This document shows, piece by piece, positions 20,498 to 30,428 of a DNA stretch of 64,000 nucleotides. The DNA comes from Sphingopyxis solisilvae. Lineage in GTDB: Bacteria; Pseudomonadota; Alphaproteobacteria; Sphingomonadales; Sphingomonadaceae. Below the pieces are notes generated by a model. That model did no database searches. It saw only the letters and a list, made by a program, of their open reading frames with translations, and was not told where the DNA came from. Where the stretch lies: positions 1-64,000 of the forward strand of contig NZ_JADKYM010000010.1 of assembly GCF_015475875.1 (NCBI RefSeq), in the 5' to 3' direction. The translations under genes and the position numbers were made by a program. Within the stretch, counting starts at the first letter, position 1, and the number at the start of each line of letters is the position of its first letter.

Positions 20498-23046
20498 CAG
20501 GGAACGATATTCACCAAACGGTCGGGGACCACAATCACCTTCTTCGGGGCAGCGCCGGCGAGCAACTCGACGATGCGCGGGCGCGCCAGCGCCGCGGCTT
20601 CGAGCGCCGCCTTGTCGGCGCCCTTGGCCGCGGTCATCGTATCGCGCAGCTTGCCGGCCATCTGGATTGCGATCGTCACCTCGTCGTCGACGAGCAGCGC
20701 CGGATCGGCGGCGGGCCATGCGGCGTCGGCGATCAGCGGGGTCGTGCGCTGGCTTGCCGGGAGCGCGGCCCACGCCTCTTCGGCCAGATGCGGCATCATC
20801 GGCGCGACGAGCAGGATCAGCGTGCGGCACGCCTCGGCACGCGTCGCCGACGGTTTGGCCTTTTCGATGTCGTTGGCGAGCGCGTGGATTTTCGCCACCG
20901 CCTTGTTGAAGCCCAGCGCTTCGATGTCGGCCGCAACCCCGGCGATCGCCTGATGCAGCTTGCGGGCGAGTCCCTTGTCTTCCGAACCGTCGCCGACATT
21001 TTCGGTGTCGCCAAACAGGCGCCACAGCCGCTGGACAAAGCGCCACGCACCCTCGATTCCCGCCTCGCTCCACGGCAGGTCGCGCTCGGGCGGGCTGTCG
21101 GACAGCATGAACCAGCGCGCGGCGTCGGCGCCATATTGGTCGAGGATGGCGTCGGGATCGACGACATTCTTCTTCGACTTCGACATCTTGATCACGCGGC
21201 CCACCTCGACCGGCGCACCGTCGGCTTCGAGCGTCGCGCCATCGGCCGAGCGGACAATCTCGTCGGGGGTGAAGTATAACGGCGGCAGGCCTTCGCCCTG
21301 CGCGCGGCTGTAGGTTTCATGCGTTACCATGCCCTGCGTGAACAGGCTCGCGAACGGCTCCTGGATGTCGATCATGCCCAGCTTGTTGAGCGCGCGCGTC
21401 CAGAAGCGCGCGTAGAGCAGGTGGAGGATCGCATGTTCGATGCCGCCGATATATTGATCGACGGGCAGCCAGCGGCGGATGACGTCGGGGTCAAAGGGCT
21501 TGTCCGCGGGCGCCGAGGCGAAGCGCAGGAAATACCAGCTCGAATCGACGAAGGTGTCGAGTGTGTCGGTCTCGCGCACCGCCTCGCCGCCGCAGCTCGG
21601 GCAGGCGACATGCTTCCACGTCGGATGGCGGTCAAGCGGATTGCCGGGGACCGAGAAGTCGGCATCGTCGGGCAGGACGACCGGCAGCTGGTCCTTGGGC
21701 ACCGGAACGAGGCCGCACGCCGCACAGTGGATGAAGGGGATCGGCGTCCCCCAATAGCGCTGGCGCGACACGCCCCAGTCGCGCAGCCGCCATACCGTCG
21801 TGCCCTTGCCCCAGCCTTCATGCTCGGCGCGCGCGATGACCGCGGCCTTCGCTTCGTCGATGCTCATCCCGTCGAGGAAATGGCTGTTCACGAGCTTGCC
21901 TGGGCCGGTATAGGCTTCGGTGCCGGTGAAATGCTGCGCCGTCTCGTCGCCGTCGGCGATCACGCGGTGGACCTGCAACCCATATTTATGCGCGAAATCA
22001 AGGTCGCGCTGGTCGTGCGCGGGGCAGCCGAAGATCGCGCCGGTGCCATAGTCCATCAGCACATAATTGACGACCCAGACGGGCAAGTGCCAGTTGGCAT
22101 CGAGCGGATGCTCGACCGCCAGCCCGGTGTCGAAGCCCAGCTTCTCGGCGGTGTCGATCTGCTCGGCGGCGGTGCCCTGACGACGGCATTCGGCGATGAA
22201 CGCCGCGAGCTCGGGCGAATCCTTGGCCAGTTTTTCGGCCAGCGGATGATCGGGCGAAATCGCGGCAAAGCTGGCGCCGAACAACGTATCGGGACGCGTC
22301 GTGAAGACGTCGAACCCCGGCGCGCCGCCCGCGAGCTTGAACGAAAACTCCAGCCCCTGCGACTTGCCGATCCAGTTCTCCTGCATCAGCCGGACCTTGT
22401 CGGGCCATTTATCGAGGCTGCCCAGCCCTTCGAGCAATTCGTCGGCGAAGTCGGTGATCTTGAGGAACCACTGCGACAGTTTCTTCTTCTCGACCAGCGC
22501 GCCCGAGCGCCAGCCGCGCCCGTCGATCACCTGCTCGTTGGCGAGCACGGTCATGTCAACCGGGTCCCAGTTGACGTAGCTTTCCTTGCGATAGACGAGC
22601 CCCGCGGCGAACAGGTCGAGGAACAGCGCCTGTTCCTGCCCGTAATAATCGGGTTCGCACGTCGCGAGTTCGCGGCTCCAGTCGATCGCGAGACCGAGCC
22701 GCTTCAGCTGGCCGCGCATCGCGGCGATATTGTCGCGCGTCCAGCCGCCGGGATGCACGCCCTTTTCCATTGCGGCATTTTCGGCGGGCATGCCAAAGGC
22801 GTCCCAGCCCATCGGGTGGAGCACGTCGTGGCCGGTCATCCGCTTGAAGCGCGCGAGCACGTCGCCCATCGCATAGTTGCGGACATGGCCCATATGGATG
22901 CGCCCCGACGGATAGGGGAACATTTCGAGGATATAGGCCTTGGGCTTTTCCCCGCTGTCGGTCGTGGCAAAGCTGTTCGCCGCCTCCCACGCTTGTTGCC
23001 AGCGGGCGTCGGCGGCGAGGGCGCCGAAGCGCGGTTCGCGGGTCAT
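20497..23046 (-). CDS. leuS: Leucyl-tRNA synthetase
   Basis: 849-residue class I aminoacyl-tRNA synthetase charging tRNA-Leu. HIGH-type motif HMGH within [20 protein letters not shown] (about residue 50) and KMSKS within [14 protein letters not shown] (about 620). Also present are the CP1 editing domain with [11 protein letters not shown], and two zinc-type CxxC pairs (CAACGL and CPSCGG). Length is typical. It is the second gene of the leftward cluster, 51 bases after the DUF3576 gene, and overlaps lptE by one base. Confidence 0.98.
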   Translation of the reverse strand: MTREPRFGALAADARWQQAWEAANSFATTDSGEKPKAYILEMFPYPSGRIHMGHVRNYAMGDVLARFKRMTGHDVLHPMGWDAFGMPAENAAMEKGVHPGGWTRDNIAAMRGQLKRLGLAIDWSRELATCEPDYYGQEQALFLDLFAAGLVYRKESYVNWDPVDMTVLANEQVIDGRGWRSGALVEKKKLSQWFLKITDFADELLEGLGSLDKWPDKVRLMQENWIGKSQGLEFSFKLAGGAPGFDVFTTRPDTLFGASFAAISPDHPLAEKLAKDSPELAAFIAECRRQGTAAEQIDTAEKLGFDTGLAVEHPLDANWHLPVWVVNYVLMDYGTGAIFGCPAHDQRDLDFAHKYGLQVHRVIADGDETAQHFTGTEAYTGPGKLVNSHFLDGMSIDEAKAAVIARAEHEGWGKGTTVWRLRDWGVSRQRYWGTPIPFIHCAACGLVPVPKDQLPVVLPDDADFSVPGNPLDRHPTWKHVACPSCGGEAVRETDTLDTFVDSSWYFLRFASAPADKPFDPDVIRRWLPVDQYIGGIEHAILHLLYARFWTRALNKLGMIDIQEPFASLFTQGMVTHETYSRAQGEGLPPLYFTPDEIVRSADGATLEADGAPVEVGRVIKMSKSKKNVVDPDAILDQYGADAARWFMLSDSPPERDLPWSEAGIEGAWRFVQRLWRLFGDTENVGDGSEDKGLARKLHQAIAGVAADIEALGFNKAVAKIHALANDIEKAKPSATRAEACRTLILLVAPMMPHLAEEAWAALPASQRTTPLIADAAWPAADPALLVDDEVTIAIQMAGKLRDTMTAAKGADKAALEAAALARPRIVELLAGAAPKKVIVVPDRLVNIVP

Positions 23047-23097
23047 GTCGTGCTACCCCGTTGTCTGGTTGGCGGGCGCCCGGCAGGCGCCGCGCGA

Positions 23098-23571
23098 TTA
23101 TTCCTTGAAGGCGCTGCGGCGCAGGTCGCGGGCGCGGGTCAGGATGATTTCCTCCAGCTTCTGCACGGTCGCCGCCTGCACCGGCGCATCGACCCAGCCG
23201 CCGCCCTGTGCCACCTGGCGCGAGGCCGCGACGCGCAGCGCATCGGCGCGCAGGTCGCGGTCGAGAATCGACACGGTAACCTTCATCCGCTCGCCGGGAT
23301 TGGACGGATTGGCGTACCAGTCGGTGATGACGACGCCGCCCGCGCTGTCGGCCTGAAGCAGCGGCATGAACGACAGGGCGTCGAGCGACGCGCGCCACAA
23401 ATAGCTGTTGACGCCGATCGTCGTCACCTGGCTGGCGGCCAGGTCGGCGCGTGGCCGGCTCTTGCTGGCGCAGGCCGAAAGCCCGATCGCGGCAAGCCCG
23501 AGCAGCGCATAGGCGGCCACACGGCGACCGCGCGCGGCGCCGGTATGGGCAAGGACGGAAAGCTTGGACAT
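23098..23571 (-). CDS. DUF3576 domain lipoprotein
   Basis: 157 residues with a lipobox-type signal (LAAIGLSAC) and the conserved DUF3576 core: TIGVNSYLWRASLDALSFMPL, then GGVVITDWYANPSNPGERMKV and a C-terminal ETxLTRARDLR-like helix (LEEIILTRARDLRRS). Function is unknown, but the family is almost always directly upstream of leuS and lptE in alphaproteobacteria, as here, suggesting an outer-membrane assembly role (inference). Confidence 0.9.
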   Translation of the reverse strand: MSKLSVLAHTGAARGRRVAAYALLGLAAIGLSACASKSRPRADLAASQVTTIGVNSYLWRASLDALSFMPLLQADSAGGVVITDWYANPSNPGERMKVTVSILDRDLRADALRVAASRQVAQGGGWVDAPVQAATVQKLEEIILTRARDLRRSAFKE

Positions 23572-23701
23572 GCCGATAACACCTTATCTCTTGAGCGCTG
23601 CGGGACAAGGTCGTCGCGCCGCACTGGCCGTTATTGCCAGCGTCTCTATCGCCCTTGCCCGCGTCGGGCAAGCACGGCAATTTCGCGCTGCCGCCCGTTC
23701 A

Positions 23702-23717
23702 GATTCTGCTCAGAATC
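23702..23717. promoter_or_regulatory. Perfect palindrome in a divergent spacer
   Basis: GATTCTG-CT-CAGAATC, 7-bp arms, in the 279-base spacer between the DUF3576 gene (leftward) and the exported protein gene at 23851 (rightward). Suited to bind a dimeric regulator; no regulator is identified. The rest of the spacer holds nothing else recognisable apart from an AT-rich block near 23765-23800. Confidence 0.35.
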
Positions 23718-23850
23718 GCTCGCCACTGTGACGCCGACGCAACAATGTCGGGGAAAAGCCGTTTGGTTTTAATAATTTTCCGGGAATCACTGGCAAAATT
23801 ATGACAGCAGGCCTATCTCCAGAATCACTTGGGGTTGGAGTCGCAGGGAC

Positions 23851-24564
23851 ATGACGCGGAAACCGCGGCATTTTTGGAAAGGTAGCCTCACCGCTTTGGC
23901 GGTGGTTTCGCTTGCCTTGCCGCCCGCGCTCGCCGCCATGTCGCGTTCGGAACGGATTCGCGACACCGCGCTGTCGGACACGCTGCTCGGCCAGTTCACC
24001 CCGGCATCGGGTGATCCGCGGCTGATTGCGCGCTATCAGAAAATGTCGGCCGAACAGCGCAGCAGCTTTACCTTCACGCCCGCGCTGACCGACCAGAGCC
24101 GCAAGAATCGCGCGATCACCGTGGTGATCCGCGCCCGCGACGACGCATCGAGCGCCGCGCGCACCTCGGCCATCGCTGCCGGGCGCACCACACCGATCGC
24201 GATTACGCCGGTCGCCTATGATCTGGGCGCGTCGGTCGGGTTCGAAAAATTCGTGACGCCGTCGCTGCCGCGTGGCGCCGACCTGCGCAACCTGCCGGTC
24301 GCCAAGGCCCCCGAGCAGGCCGAAAAGAAATCGCGTTTCGCGACGCGGATGGTCAACCGGCCCGCCGACCCGAGCGGCGCGACCGACCGCATCACCGCAC
24401 CGGGCGAATCCCCCGTGGTCGATGTCGTCAGCAGCTATCGCCTGACCAAGAATATCGATGTCACCGCCGGTGTGCGCTATCGCAGCGACGACCGCGTCGA
24501 ACCGCTGACCGATGCCCGACGCGACAGCCAGGCGGTCTATGTCGGAACCGCCTTCCGCTTCTAA
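23851..24564 (+). CDS. Exported protein of unknown function, possible outer-membrane anchor
   Basis: 237 residues with a Sec signal (LTALAVVSLALPPALA, residues about 13-28). The middle is polar with no recognised domain. The last 30 residues alternate like amphipathic beta strands (VTAGVRYRSDDRV, QAVYVGTAFRF) and end in Phe, as outer-membrane beta-barrel proteins do. With so few strands it cannot form a barrel alone unless it oligomerises. Clear start: ATG after GGAGTCGCAGGGAC. Family unknown to me. Confidence 0.65.
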   Translation: MTRKPRHFWKGSLTALAVVSLALPPALAAMSRSERIRDTALSDTLLGQFTPASGDPRLIARYQKMSAEQRSSFTFTPALTDQSRKNRAITVVIRARDDASSAARTSAIAAGRTTPIAITPVAYDLGASVGFEKFVTPSLPRGADLRNLPVAKAPEQAEKKSRFATRMVNRPADPSGATDRITAPGESPVVDVVSSYRLTKNIDVTAGVRYRSDDRVEPLTDARRDSQAVYVGTAFRF

Positions 24565-24617
24565 GTCTGCATTGCTATTCGGGTTATAGCGGCCTGCAAA
24601 TGGCGACCTTTCGCGCT

Positions 24618-24652
24618 TCCGGTGCTCACGCACCTTAAGTGCGCTGCGCTCC
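24618..24652. repeat. Imperfect palindrome at 3' end of ThiE-like gene
   Basis: CGGTGCTCACGCACCTT faces AAGTGCGCTGCGCTCCG around 24635, pairing over most of the length. It contains the stop codon of the ThiE-like gene and may act as a terminator. Similar GCTCAC...GCGCTCCG blocks are often seen in sphingomonad genomes (from memory, not searched). Confidence 0.4.
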
Positions 24653-25297
24653 GGGTCGCGGAACGCCACCATTTTCGACTCGCCCTGACCCAAATATCGA
24701 CGCAGCCTTTGCCCCGCGCCGGGCGGCCTTTTGCTCCCACGCATCGATTGCGGCCCAGCCGGGGTTGAGTCCGCCTGTCCGCCGGATGAGTTGACGCGCG
24801 CGCGCAGCGGCCATCCCGCCGAGCGCGATCGGCTGGCCGCCCGCGAGCCGCGCCAGCCGTAGCCACGCGGCCAGTCCCAGCGCCTTGGCCCCGGGATGCG
24901 ACCGGGTCGGGTGGAGCGGCGAGATGAACACGCCGTCGGCCTTGGCGCGGCGCGCGCGGCGGGCCTCGCGCGTGTCATGCACCGGCATCGTCAGCCGCAA
25001 GCCGAGCCGCCGTGCCTGCGCCGCGCGGCGCGCGTCATGCTGGCGCAGGTGGACACCGTCGGCGCCCCACCGCCGCGCCACATCGGGCGCCCCGGCGAGC
25101 AGGATCGTCAGCCCGCGCGCCCGCGCCACACGGATCAGCCGCCGCAACAGGCGCCAGCGCGCGCCGCGGGCCAGGCTGTCGTGCCGCAGTACGATCCCGC
25201 TGCCCGGCGGCAGTAACGCCGCCAATCGCACCACACCGATCGCCAGCCGCTCGTCGCTGAACAGCCATTGCGGCGGCAGGGGGTGGCGTCGGACCAT
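24635..25297 (-). CDS. ThiE/TenI-like thiamine phosphate synthase family protein
   Basis: 220 residues with the TIM-barrel signatures of the family in altered form: GVHLRQHD, SPLHPTRSHPGAKALG (equivalent of the pyrophosphate loop) and IALGGM near the C-terminus. In true ThiE these lie in a barrel that joins HMP-PP and HET-P. The usual G-x-S-x-H/x region reads MPVHDTREA, so it may be a TenI-like or divergent paralogue rather than the housekeeping enzyme. Unusually Arg/Ala-rich. The stop TAA lies in the middle of an imperfect palindrome (about 24618-24652). Divergent from yggS. Confidence 0.7.
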   Translation of the reverse strand: MVRRHPLPPQWLFSDERLAIGVVRLAALLPPGSGIVLRHDSLARGARWRLLRRLIRVARARGLTILLAGAPDVARRWGADGVHLRQHDARRAAQARRLGLRLTMPVHDTREARRARRAKADGVFISPLHPTRSHPGAKALGLAAWLRLARLAGGQPIALGGMAAARARQLIRRTGGLNPGWAAIDAWEQKAARRGAKAASIFGSGRVENGGVPRPGAQRT

Positions 25298-25353
25298 CGC
25301 CCTTTCTATAGGCGCGTCGCGGGCGCACGCAACGCGCCGGGACGGGATGATCG

Positions 25354-26016
25354 ATGAGCGACGCGGCGGACAGGCTGAACGAGATAAAGACGAAGATCAC
25401 CAACGCGGCGGCGCGCGCGCACCGCAAGGCCGACGACATCTGCCTGATCGCGGTGTCTAAAACGCACGATGCCGCCGCGATCCGGCCGTTGATTGCCGCG
25501 GGCCAGCGCCATTTCGGCGAAAACCGGGTGCAGGAGGCCGCGGCGAAATGGCCCGAGCTGCGCGCCGAAACCCCCGACATCAAACTCCACCTGATCGGCC
25601 AGTTGCAATCGAACAAGGCCGACGAAGCGGTGGCGATGTTCGACGCGATCCATTCGGTCGATCGTTCGTCGCTGGTGCAGGCGCTGGCAAAGGCCTGCGA
25701 CAAGGCGGGCAGGCAGCCGCAGCTGTTCGTACAGGTGAATATCGGCGACGAAGAGCAAAAGGGCGGCTGCAAGGTCGCCGACCTGCCTGCGTTGCTGGCC
25801 GAAGCGAAAGCGGCAGGCCTCAAGATCGAAGGCCTGATGGCCATCCCCCCCGCGGACATCGAACCCGCGCCCTTCTTTGCGTTGCTCGACGAACTGGCCG
25901 AGCGTCATGCGCTGACGGGGCGATCGATGGGGATGAGCGGCGATTATGAAACCGCGGTGATGCTGGGCGCGACGCACGTGCGCGTCGGAACGGCGTTGTT
26001 CGGCACGCGGGATTAG
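25354..26016 (+). CDS. YggS-family PLP homeostasis protein
   Basis: 220 residues matching the YggS/PLPBP family of PLP-binding proteins that buffer pyridoxal phosphate and affect amino-acid metabolism; no catalytic activity is known. Visible signatures: LIAVSKTHDAAAIR with the PLP lysine (about residue 36), HFGENRVQEAAAKW, LHLIGQLQSNKAD, and the end SMGMSGDYETAVMLGATHVRVG with the phosphate-binding serines. Expected length. Transcribed away from the ThiE-like gene. Confidence 0.93.
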   Translation: MSDAADRLNEIKTKITNAAARAHRKADDICLIAVSKTHDAAAIRPLIAAGQRHFGENRVQEAAAKWPELRAETPDIKLHLIGQLQSNKADEAVAMFDAIHSVDRSSLVQALAKACDKAGRQPQLFVQVNIGDEEQKGGCKVADLPALLAEAKAAGLKIEGLMAIPPADIEPAPFFALLDELAERHALTGRSMGMSGDYETAVMLGATHVRVGTALFGTRD

Positions 26017-26095
26017 GTAGGTCATTTTGGCCGATTACCAAGATCGCAAGCCGGAGTAGAACTGGGCCAATAGACTTGTGGGGGGAGGTACGGTG

Positions 26096-27019
26096 ATGAC
26101 GCTCGTAGCAAGCCTGTTGCTATTGACATCATTCGATCAGGCACGAGCCACCGCGCTCGAGGCCTCGCTGCCCCCGACATCGAAAGCGACCGAATGTCAT
26201 GAACCAGAAGGGTGGAATGAGGTAGCGCAGCGTAATCCACGCTATGTGGTCTTCGGCGAAATCCACGGCACGCAACAAGGACCGGAATTCATCGGCAGCT
26301 TGGCCTGCGCCCTAGCCACCAAGGGAGAGCGAGTTCTGGTTGCCGTCGAAAAAAGCGCGACGGATGATCCGGCTCTGCAAACTGCGTGGGCACTGCCCAA
26401 GGATCAGTTCCAAAAGTCTCTCGGGGACATTGGGTGGACCGGTCGACAGGATGGCGTGGCCAGCCAGGCGATGTTCGCGATGCTCGTAGGATTGCACGGC
26501 CTGAAAGAAAAAGGTTTACCCATCGGCATTGTCGCGTTCAACGGTGATCGCGATGCGGCTCAGTCCCAGCGCTTTGCTGATTTGGCCGGGCAAGGGCCAC
26601 ATGAAGCGGCGCAGGCGGAGAATATAGTTCACGCCGCTCAGCGGGCCAATTATGATCGGGTGCTGATCCTCGTCGGCAATTTCCACGCTCGGAAGCGAAC
26701 GGTTGATTGGGGTGGTGCCCGGTTCGACCCAATGGCGGCGCGGCTCAATCGTTACGACAATACTTTGGCGCTGAACATGCGCTATGCGGCAGGAACCAGC
26801 TGGAACTGCGTTCGCAAAGCGGCGGCAGCGGTTGATGATGGGAAACCTCTCACCGATGAAGGGCTAGACTGCGGCATCCACCAGATACGGGGTAGCGCAG
26901 ACCTTGGCCGCTCACCTTTTGTCGAACTCGTTGCCACTGAAAATAGGGCAGCGGACGACTATGACGGTTTCTTCTGGGTCGGGCCGGTCACTGGCTCTCC
27001 ACCATTCGCCGCACAATAA
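26096..27019 (+). CDS. Exported ChaN/Tiki-like domain protein
   Basis: 307 residues from ATG 26096, preceded by GGGAGG (26082-26087). A short hydrophobic N-terminus suggests export. YVVFGEIHGTQQGPEFI (about residues 50-66) and VLILVGNFHARK (about 196-207) resemble the paired Glu-His and Gly-x-x-His sites of the EreA/ChaN/Tiki/TraB superfamily, which includes haem-binding ChaN and erythromycin esterases. Three cysteines in the C-terminal half. Exact family and function are uncertain. Codon use is less GC-rich than its neighbours, hinting at acquisition. Confidence 0.55.
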   Translation: MTLVASLLLLTSFDQARATALEASLPPTSKATECHEPEGWNEVAQRNPRYVVFGEIHGTQQGPEFIGSLACALATKGERVLVAVEKSATDDPALQTAWALPKDQFQKSLGDIGWTGRQDGVASQAMFAMLVGLHGLKEKGLPIGIVAFNGDRDAAQSQRFADLAGQGPHEAAQAENIVHAAQRANYDRVLILVGNFHARKRTVDWGGARFDPMAARLNRYDNTLALNMRYAAGTSWNCVRKAAAAVDDGKPLTDEGLDCGIHQIRGSADLGRSPFVELVATENRAADDYDGFFWVGPVTGSPPFAAQ

Positions 27020-27056
27020 GTCGCCGCCGATTGCAAGAGGAACGGCATCAACCGCC

Positions 27057-27569
27057 CTATTGATACTCCACGGTCACCGGAATCCGCCCGCGATAATCGC
27101 CGTCGTCGAGGCCCGCGATCTGTAACCGCCCGCCGAAGCGGAATTGCAGGCGGCCGTCGGGGCCGAGGCGGGGTGCGGCGCTGAGATCGGTCGCAAGGCC
27201 GGTGACGCGGGCGGTGCGGCCGTGGCTGCCCTCCAGATCGACGCTGGCCGGCAGGATGACGCGCACTTCGGCGCCCGGTTCGCCGCGAACGGTGACCGTG
27301 CCGGTGAGCGCGAAGCCGCCGAGGTCGATGACATCGCCGCGCAGGCGCCGGGCGCCCGTCACGGGGTCGACTTCAATTTCGCCGCCGCCCGCGCCGACCG
27401 CGATGCGGCCCATGTCGAGCCGCGTTTCGACCTCGACGCGCAGCGGCACCGCCGAATCGCGGACCCGCGCTGCCCCGGGGGCGTCGGCGGCGCAAAGCAG
27501 GCACGGCGCCGCCCTGACCGGCGGGCTGGCGAGCGCCAGCAGCAATCCCAGGACAAGACGCAGCTTCAC
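27057..27569 (-). CDS. DUF4402 domain secreted protein
   Basis: 170 residues from GTG 27569, chosen because AAGG lies 8 bases upstream; a TTG at 27575 is an alternative. Signal peptide LVLGLLLALASPPVRA. The mature protein shows the DUF4402 layout: a DMGRIAVGAGGGEIEVDP strand pair, a GARRLRGDVIDLGG repeat, then VRVILPASVDLEGS and the ending YRGRIPVTVEYQ. DUF4402 proteins are small beta-rich periplasmic or surface proteins of unknown role. Convergent with the gene at 26096. Confidence 0.8.
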   Translation of the reverse strand: MKLRLVLGLLLALASPPVRAAPCLLCAADAPGAARVRDSAVPLRVEVETRLDMGRIAVGAGGGEIEVDPVTGARRLRGDVIDLGGFALTGTVTVRGEPGAEVRVILPASVDLEGSHGRTARVTGLATDLSAAPRLGPDGRLQFRFGGRLQIAGLDDGDYRGRIPVTVEYQ

Positions 27570-27720
27570 GCCCAAAGCCTTAGGCGATCATGGTTAAACG
27601 CGCGTAAAAATAGGATGCGGGGCAGGGTACCGACCTCTTGCAGCATGTCACCCCAGACCCGATATCGGGTGCGACCGGCGATCCGGGCGATGCTCGCCAG
27701 CCGCGCAGGAGATATCCAGC

Positions 27721-28128
27721 ATGACCAACCCGACCCCCGGCAAACCGCTCGACCCGATGGCGCACCATGTGCTGCGCGAAGGCGGCACCGAACGCGCGTT
27801 CACCGGCAAATATACCGACCACAAGGGCGACGGCGTCTATCGCTGTGCCGGATGCGGCGCGCCGCTGTTCGACAGCCGGACCAAATATGACAGCGGATCG
27901 GGCTGGCCGAGCTATACCGCGCCTGCCGGCGAGGCGGCGGTGACCGAACGGACCGACACCAGCCACGGCATGATCCGCACCGAAGTGCGCTGCACGGCGT
28001 GCGAGGGACATCTGGGCCATGTGTTTCCCGACGGACCCGGACCGACGGGGCTGCGCTACTGCATCAACAGCGCGGCGCTTGACTTCGCCGAGCGCGGGCC
28101 GGATGACGCAGGCTCCGGCAACGACTGA
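27721..28128 (+). CDS. msrB: Peptide-methionine (R)-S-oxide reductase MsrB
   Basis: 135 residues. Two zinc CxxC motifs (CAGCGAPLF and [12 protein letters not shown]), the substrate motif GSGWPSY, and the catalytic cysteine in [10 protein letters not shown] are all present. MsrB reduces methionine-R-sulfoxide in proteins, part of oxidative-damage repair. ATG 27721 is preceded by AGGAG nine bases upstream. The PBP1A gene follows about 70 bases downstream. Confidence 0.96.
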   Translation: MTNPTPGKPLDPMAHHVLREGGTERAFTGKYTDHKGDGVYRCAGCGAPLFDSRTKYDSGSGWPSYTAPAGEAAVTERTDTSHGMIRTEVRCTACEGHLGHVFPDGPGPTGLRYCINSAALDFAERGPDDAGSGND

Positions 28129-28200
28129 TACGGTCGGCGCCCGGCGGCGGCGCTATCAGCTGACGCCGCAGGGGCGTGGCGAGGGAAGGAATAAGCAGCT

Positions 28201-30375
28201 TTGCGTCGCGAACGACAGTCGGCTTCGCCCGGAAAATCGGCCACCGGAAAATCTGCGCGCGCGCCGGGCGGCGGTGAACCATCGCGCTTTCGTCTGTGGA
28301 CGCGGCGCCTGTTCCGCTGGGGACTGGCGCTGGGGCTGGTCGCGTTTGTCGCGGTCGCGGTCGCGGTCGGCCTGGCGGTGCAGCGGATGCCGAGTTTCGA
28401 GGAACTGAAGAAATCCCCCGCCGGTCAGACGATCCGCGTCCGCGCTGCCGACGGCACCGTGTTCCTGTCACTCGGCCCCAATTACGGCCGCTGGCTGACG
28501 CTGCGCGAAACGCCGCAGGTGATGCAGGACGCCATGGTCGCGGTCGAGGACCGACGCTTTCGCTATCACCCGGGGCTCGACCCGGTGGGCATGGCGCGCG
28601 CCGCGGTTGTGGCCGTGCAGAACCGCGGCAGCGGCCGCCGCTTGCAAGGCGCATCGACGATCACCCAGCAGCTGGCGCGCAACGTCTTTCTGTCGAACAG
28701 CTATGACTTCAGGCGCAAGACGCGCGAAATGATCCTCGCCCTCGCGCTCGAATGGAAATTTTCGAAGGACGAAATCCTCGAACTTTATCTGAACAAGGTC
28801 TATTTCGGCGGCGGCAGCTATGGCATCGACGCGGCGTCGCGGCGTTTCTTTGGCCATAGCGCGACCGAAATGTCGCTGTCCGAGGCGGCGGTGGTCGCGG
28901 GGCTGGTCAAGGCACCGTCGCGCTATTCGCCGACCGCCGATGCCTCGGCCGCGCTGGGCCGCGCCGGGGTCGTGCTCGGCGTGATGGTCGATGCCGGGGT
29001 GATTACGCAGGCGCAGGCCGACAGCGCCAAGCCGGCCGATGTCCAGCTGGCGCAGGAAACCGGGCAGAACAGCGCGCGCTATTTCACCGACTGGGCGCTG
29101 CCGCAGCTCGACATGCTGATCGACGAGGGCAGCGAAGCACTCGACGTCTATACGACGATCGACCTCAATATGCAGCGCGCGGCGACCGCCTCGATCCAGG
29201 CCAATACACCGGCCGGGGTGCAGGGCGCGCTCGTCTCGCTCGACCGCGACGGCGCGGTGCGCGCGATGGTCGGCGGTACCGACTATGTCAGCTCCAACTA
29301 CAATCGCGCGACGCAGGCGCTGCGCCAGCCGGGGTCGGCGTGGAAGTTGTTCGTCTATATGGCGGCGCTGGAGGCGGGGTATAAGGTCGGCGATCCGGTC
29401 GTCGACGAACCGGTGACGATCAACGGCTGGAGCCCACGCAACTCGTCGGGGCGTTTTGCGGGCGCGATGGATCTGCGCAGCGCCTTTGCCTATTCGGTCA
29501 ATACCGTCGCCGCCAAGCTGGGTGACGAAATCGGCTTTTCGGCGGTCGCCAACATGGCGCGGCGGTTCGGCATCACCACCCCGATCAACACCCACCCGTC
29601 GATGGTACTGGGCAGCGCCGAGGTGCGGGTGATCGACATGGCCGCGGCCTTTGCCGCGGTGGCGCGCGGCGGGGTTTCGGTCGAACCCTATGGCATCACC
29701 AAGGTGACAACCGCCGACGGGCGGCTGCTGTACCAGCGCCCCGCCGAGCGCGGCCAGGTGCTGGTCGACAAATGGGTCGCCGCCGGGATCACCGACCTGC
29801 TGCAAACCGCGGTGAACACCGGGACCGGCCGCGCGGCGCAGATCGGTCGTCCGGTGGCGGGCAAGACCGGAACGACGTCGAGCAACAAGGATGGCTGGTT
29901 TCTGGGCTTTTCCAGCGGGTTGACCACCGGCGTCTGGATGGGCCGCGACGACGCGAAAGCCGTCGGGGGACTGCAGGGCGGGCGAGCGCCGGCCAAAGCC
30001 TTTGCCGATTATATGCGCATCGCGGTGGCGCGGCGCCCGGTGGAACAGTTCGACACCGAAGTCGTGCTGCCCGAATGGCAGCTGGAGGACGAGGGTGACG
30101 CCTATATGGGCGAGCCGGGAGAGGACGGGCTGGTCGACGACAATGGCATGCCGATCGAACTGCCCTATGACATGCGCCCTCCCGAAGCGACGGCACCGCC
30201 GCCGCCCGAACCGGGGCCGGTCCTCGACCAGCAGTGGATCGAGGAACAGACAGGGCGGCGCGGCGCCAACGACAATGGCGCACCGCCGCGCGGAGGCGGT
30301 CAGCCGAAGGTCCAGCCGCCGGTGGTGAAAGCGCCGCCGAACCGCACGCAGCCGCAACCGGGCGATTTCAACTAG
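28201..30375 (+). CDS. Penicillin-binding protein 1A family (bifunctional glycosyltransferase/transpeptidase)
   Basis: 724 residues. TTG start at 28201 is inferred: an in-frame TAA lies two codons upstream and GAAGGA lies 10 bases before. One N-terminal transmembrane helix (about residues 40-62). The GT51 domain has EDRRFRYHPGLDPVGMARA and GASTITQQLARN; the transpeptidase has the SxxK motif SAWK (about 379), SVN, and KTGTTSSNKDGWF (about 555). The C-terminal 90 residues are acidic, then Pro-rich and disordered. It polymerises and cross-links peptidoglycan at the inner membrane. Confidence 0.93.
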   Translation: MRRERQSASPGKSATGKSARAPGGGEPSRFRLWTRRLFRWGLALGLVAFVAVAVAVGLAVQRMPSFEELKKSPAGQTIRVRAADGTVFLSLGPNYGRWLTLRETPQVMQDAMVAVEDRRFRYHPGLDPVGMARAAVVAVQNRGSGRRLQGASTITQQLARNVFLSNSYDFRRKTREMILALALEWKFSKDEILELYLNKVYFGGGSYGIDAASRRFFGHSATEMSLSEAAVVAGLVKAPSRYSPTADASAALGRAGVVLGVMVDAGVITQAQADSAKPADVQLAQETGQNSARYFTDWALPQLDMLIDEGSEALDVYTTIDLNMQRAATASIQANTPAGVQGALVSLDRDGAVRAMVGGTDYVSSNYNRATQALRQPGSAWKLFVYMAALEAGYKVGDPVVDEPVTINGWSPRNSSGRFAGAMDLRSAFAYSVNTVAAKLGDEIGFSAVANMARRFGITTPINTHPSMVLGSAEVRVIDMAAAFAAVARGGVSVEPYGITKVTTADGRLLYQRPAERGQVLVDKWVAAGITDLLQTAVNTGTGRAAQIGRPVAGKTGTTSSNKDGWFLGFSSGLTTGVWMGRDDAKAVGGLQGGRAPAKAFADYMRIAVARRPVEQFDTEVVLPEWQLEDEGDAYMGEPGEDGLVDDNGMPIELPYDMRPPEATAPPPPEPGPVLDQQWIEEQTGRRGANDNGAPPRGGGQPKVQPPVVKAPPNRTQPQPGDFN

Positions 30376-30428
30376 GGTCCTGACCCTAGGTTCTGACCCT
30401 GGCTTCAACGCATATGTTCGCGCCGCTC

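Noticed and set aside
21319..23772. 817-residue open frame antisense to leuS
   Set aside because: leuS motifs on the other strand are unmistakable; this frame is a GC artefact.
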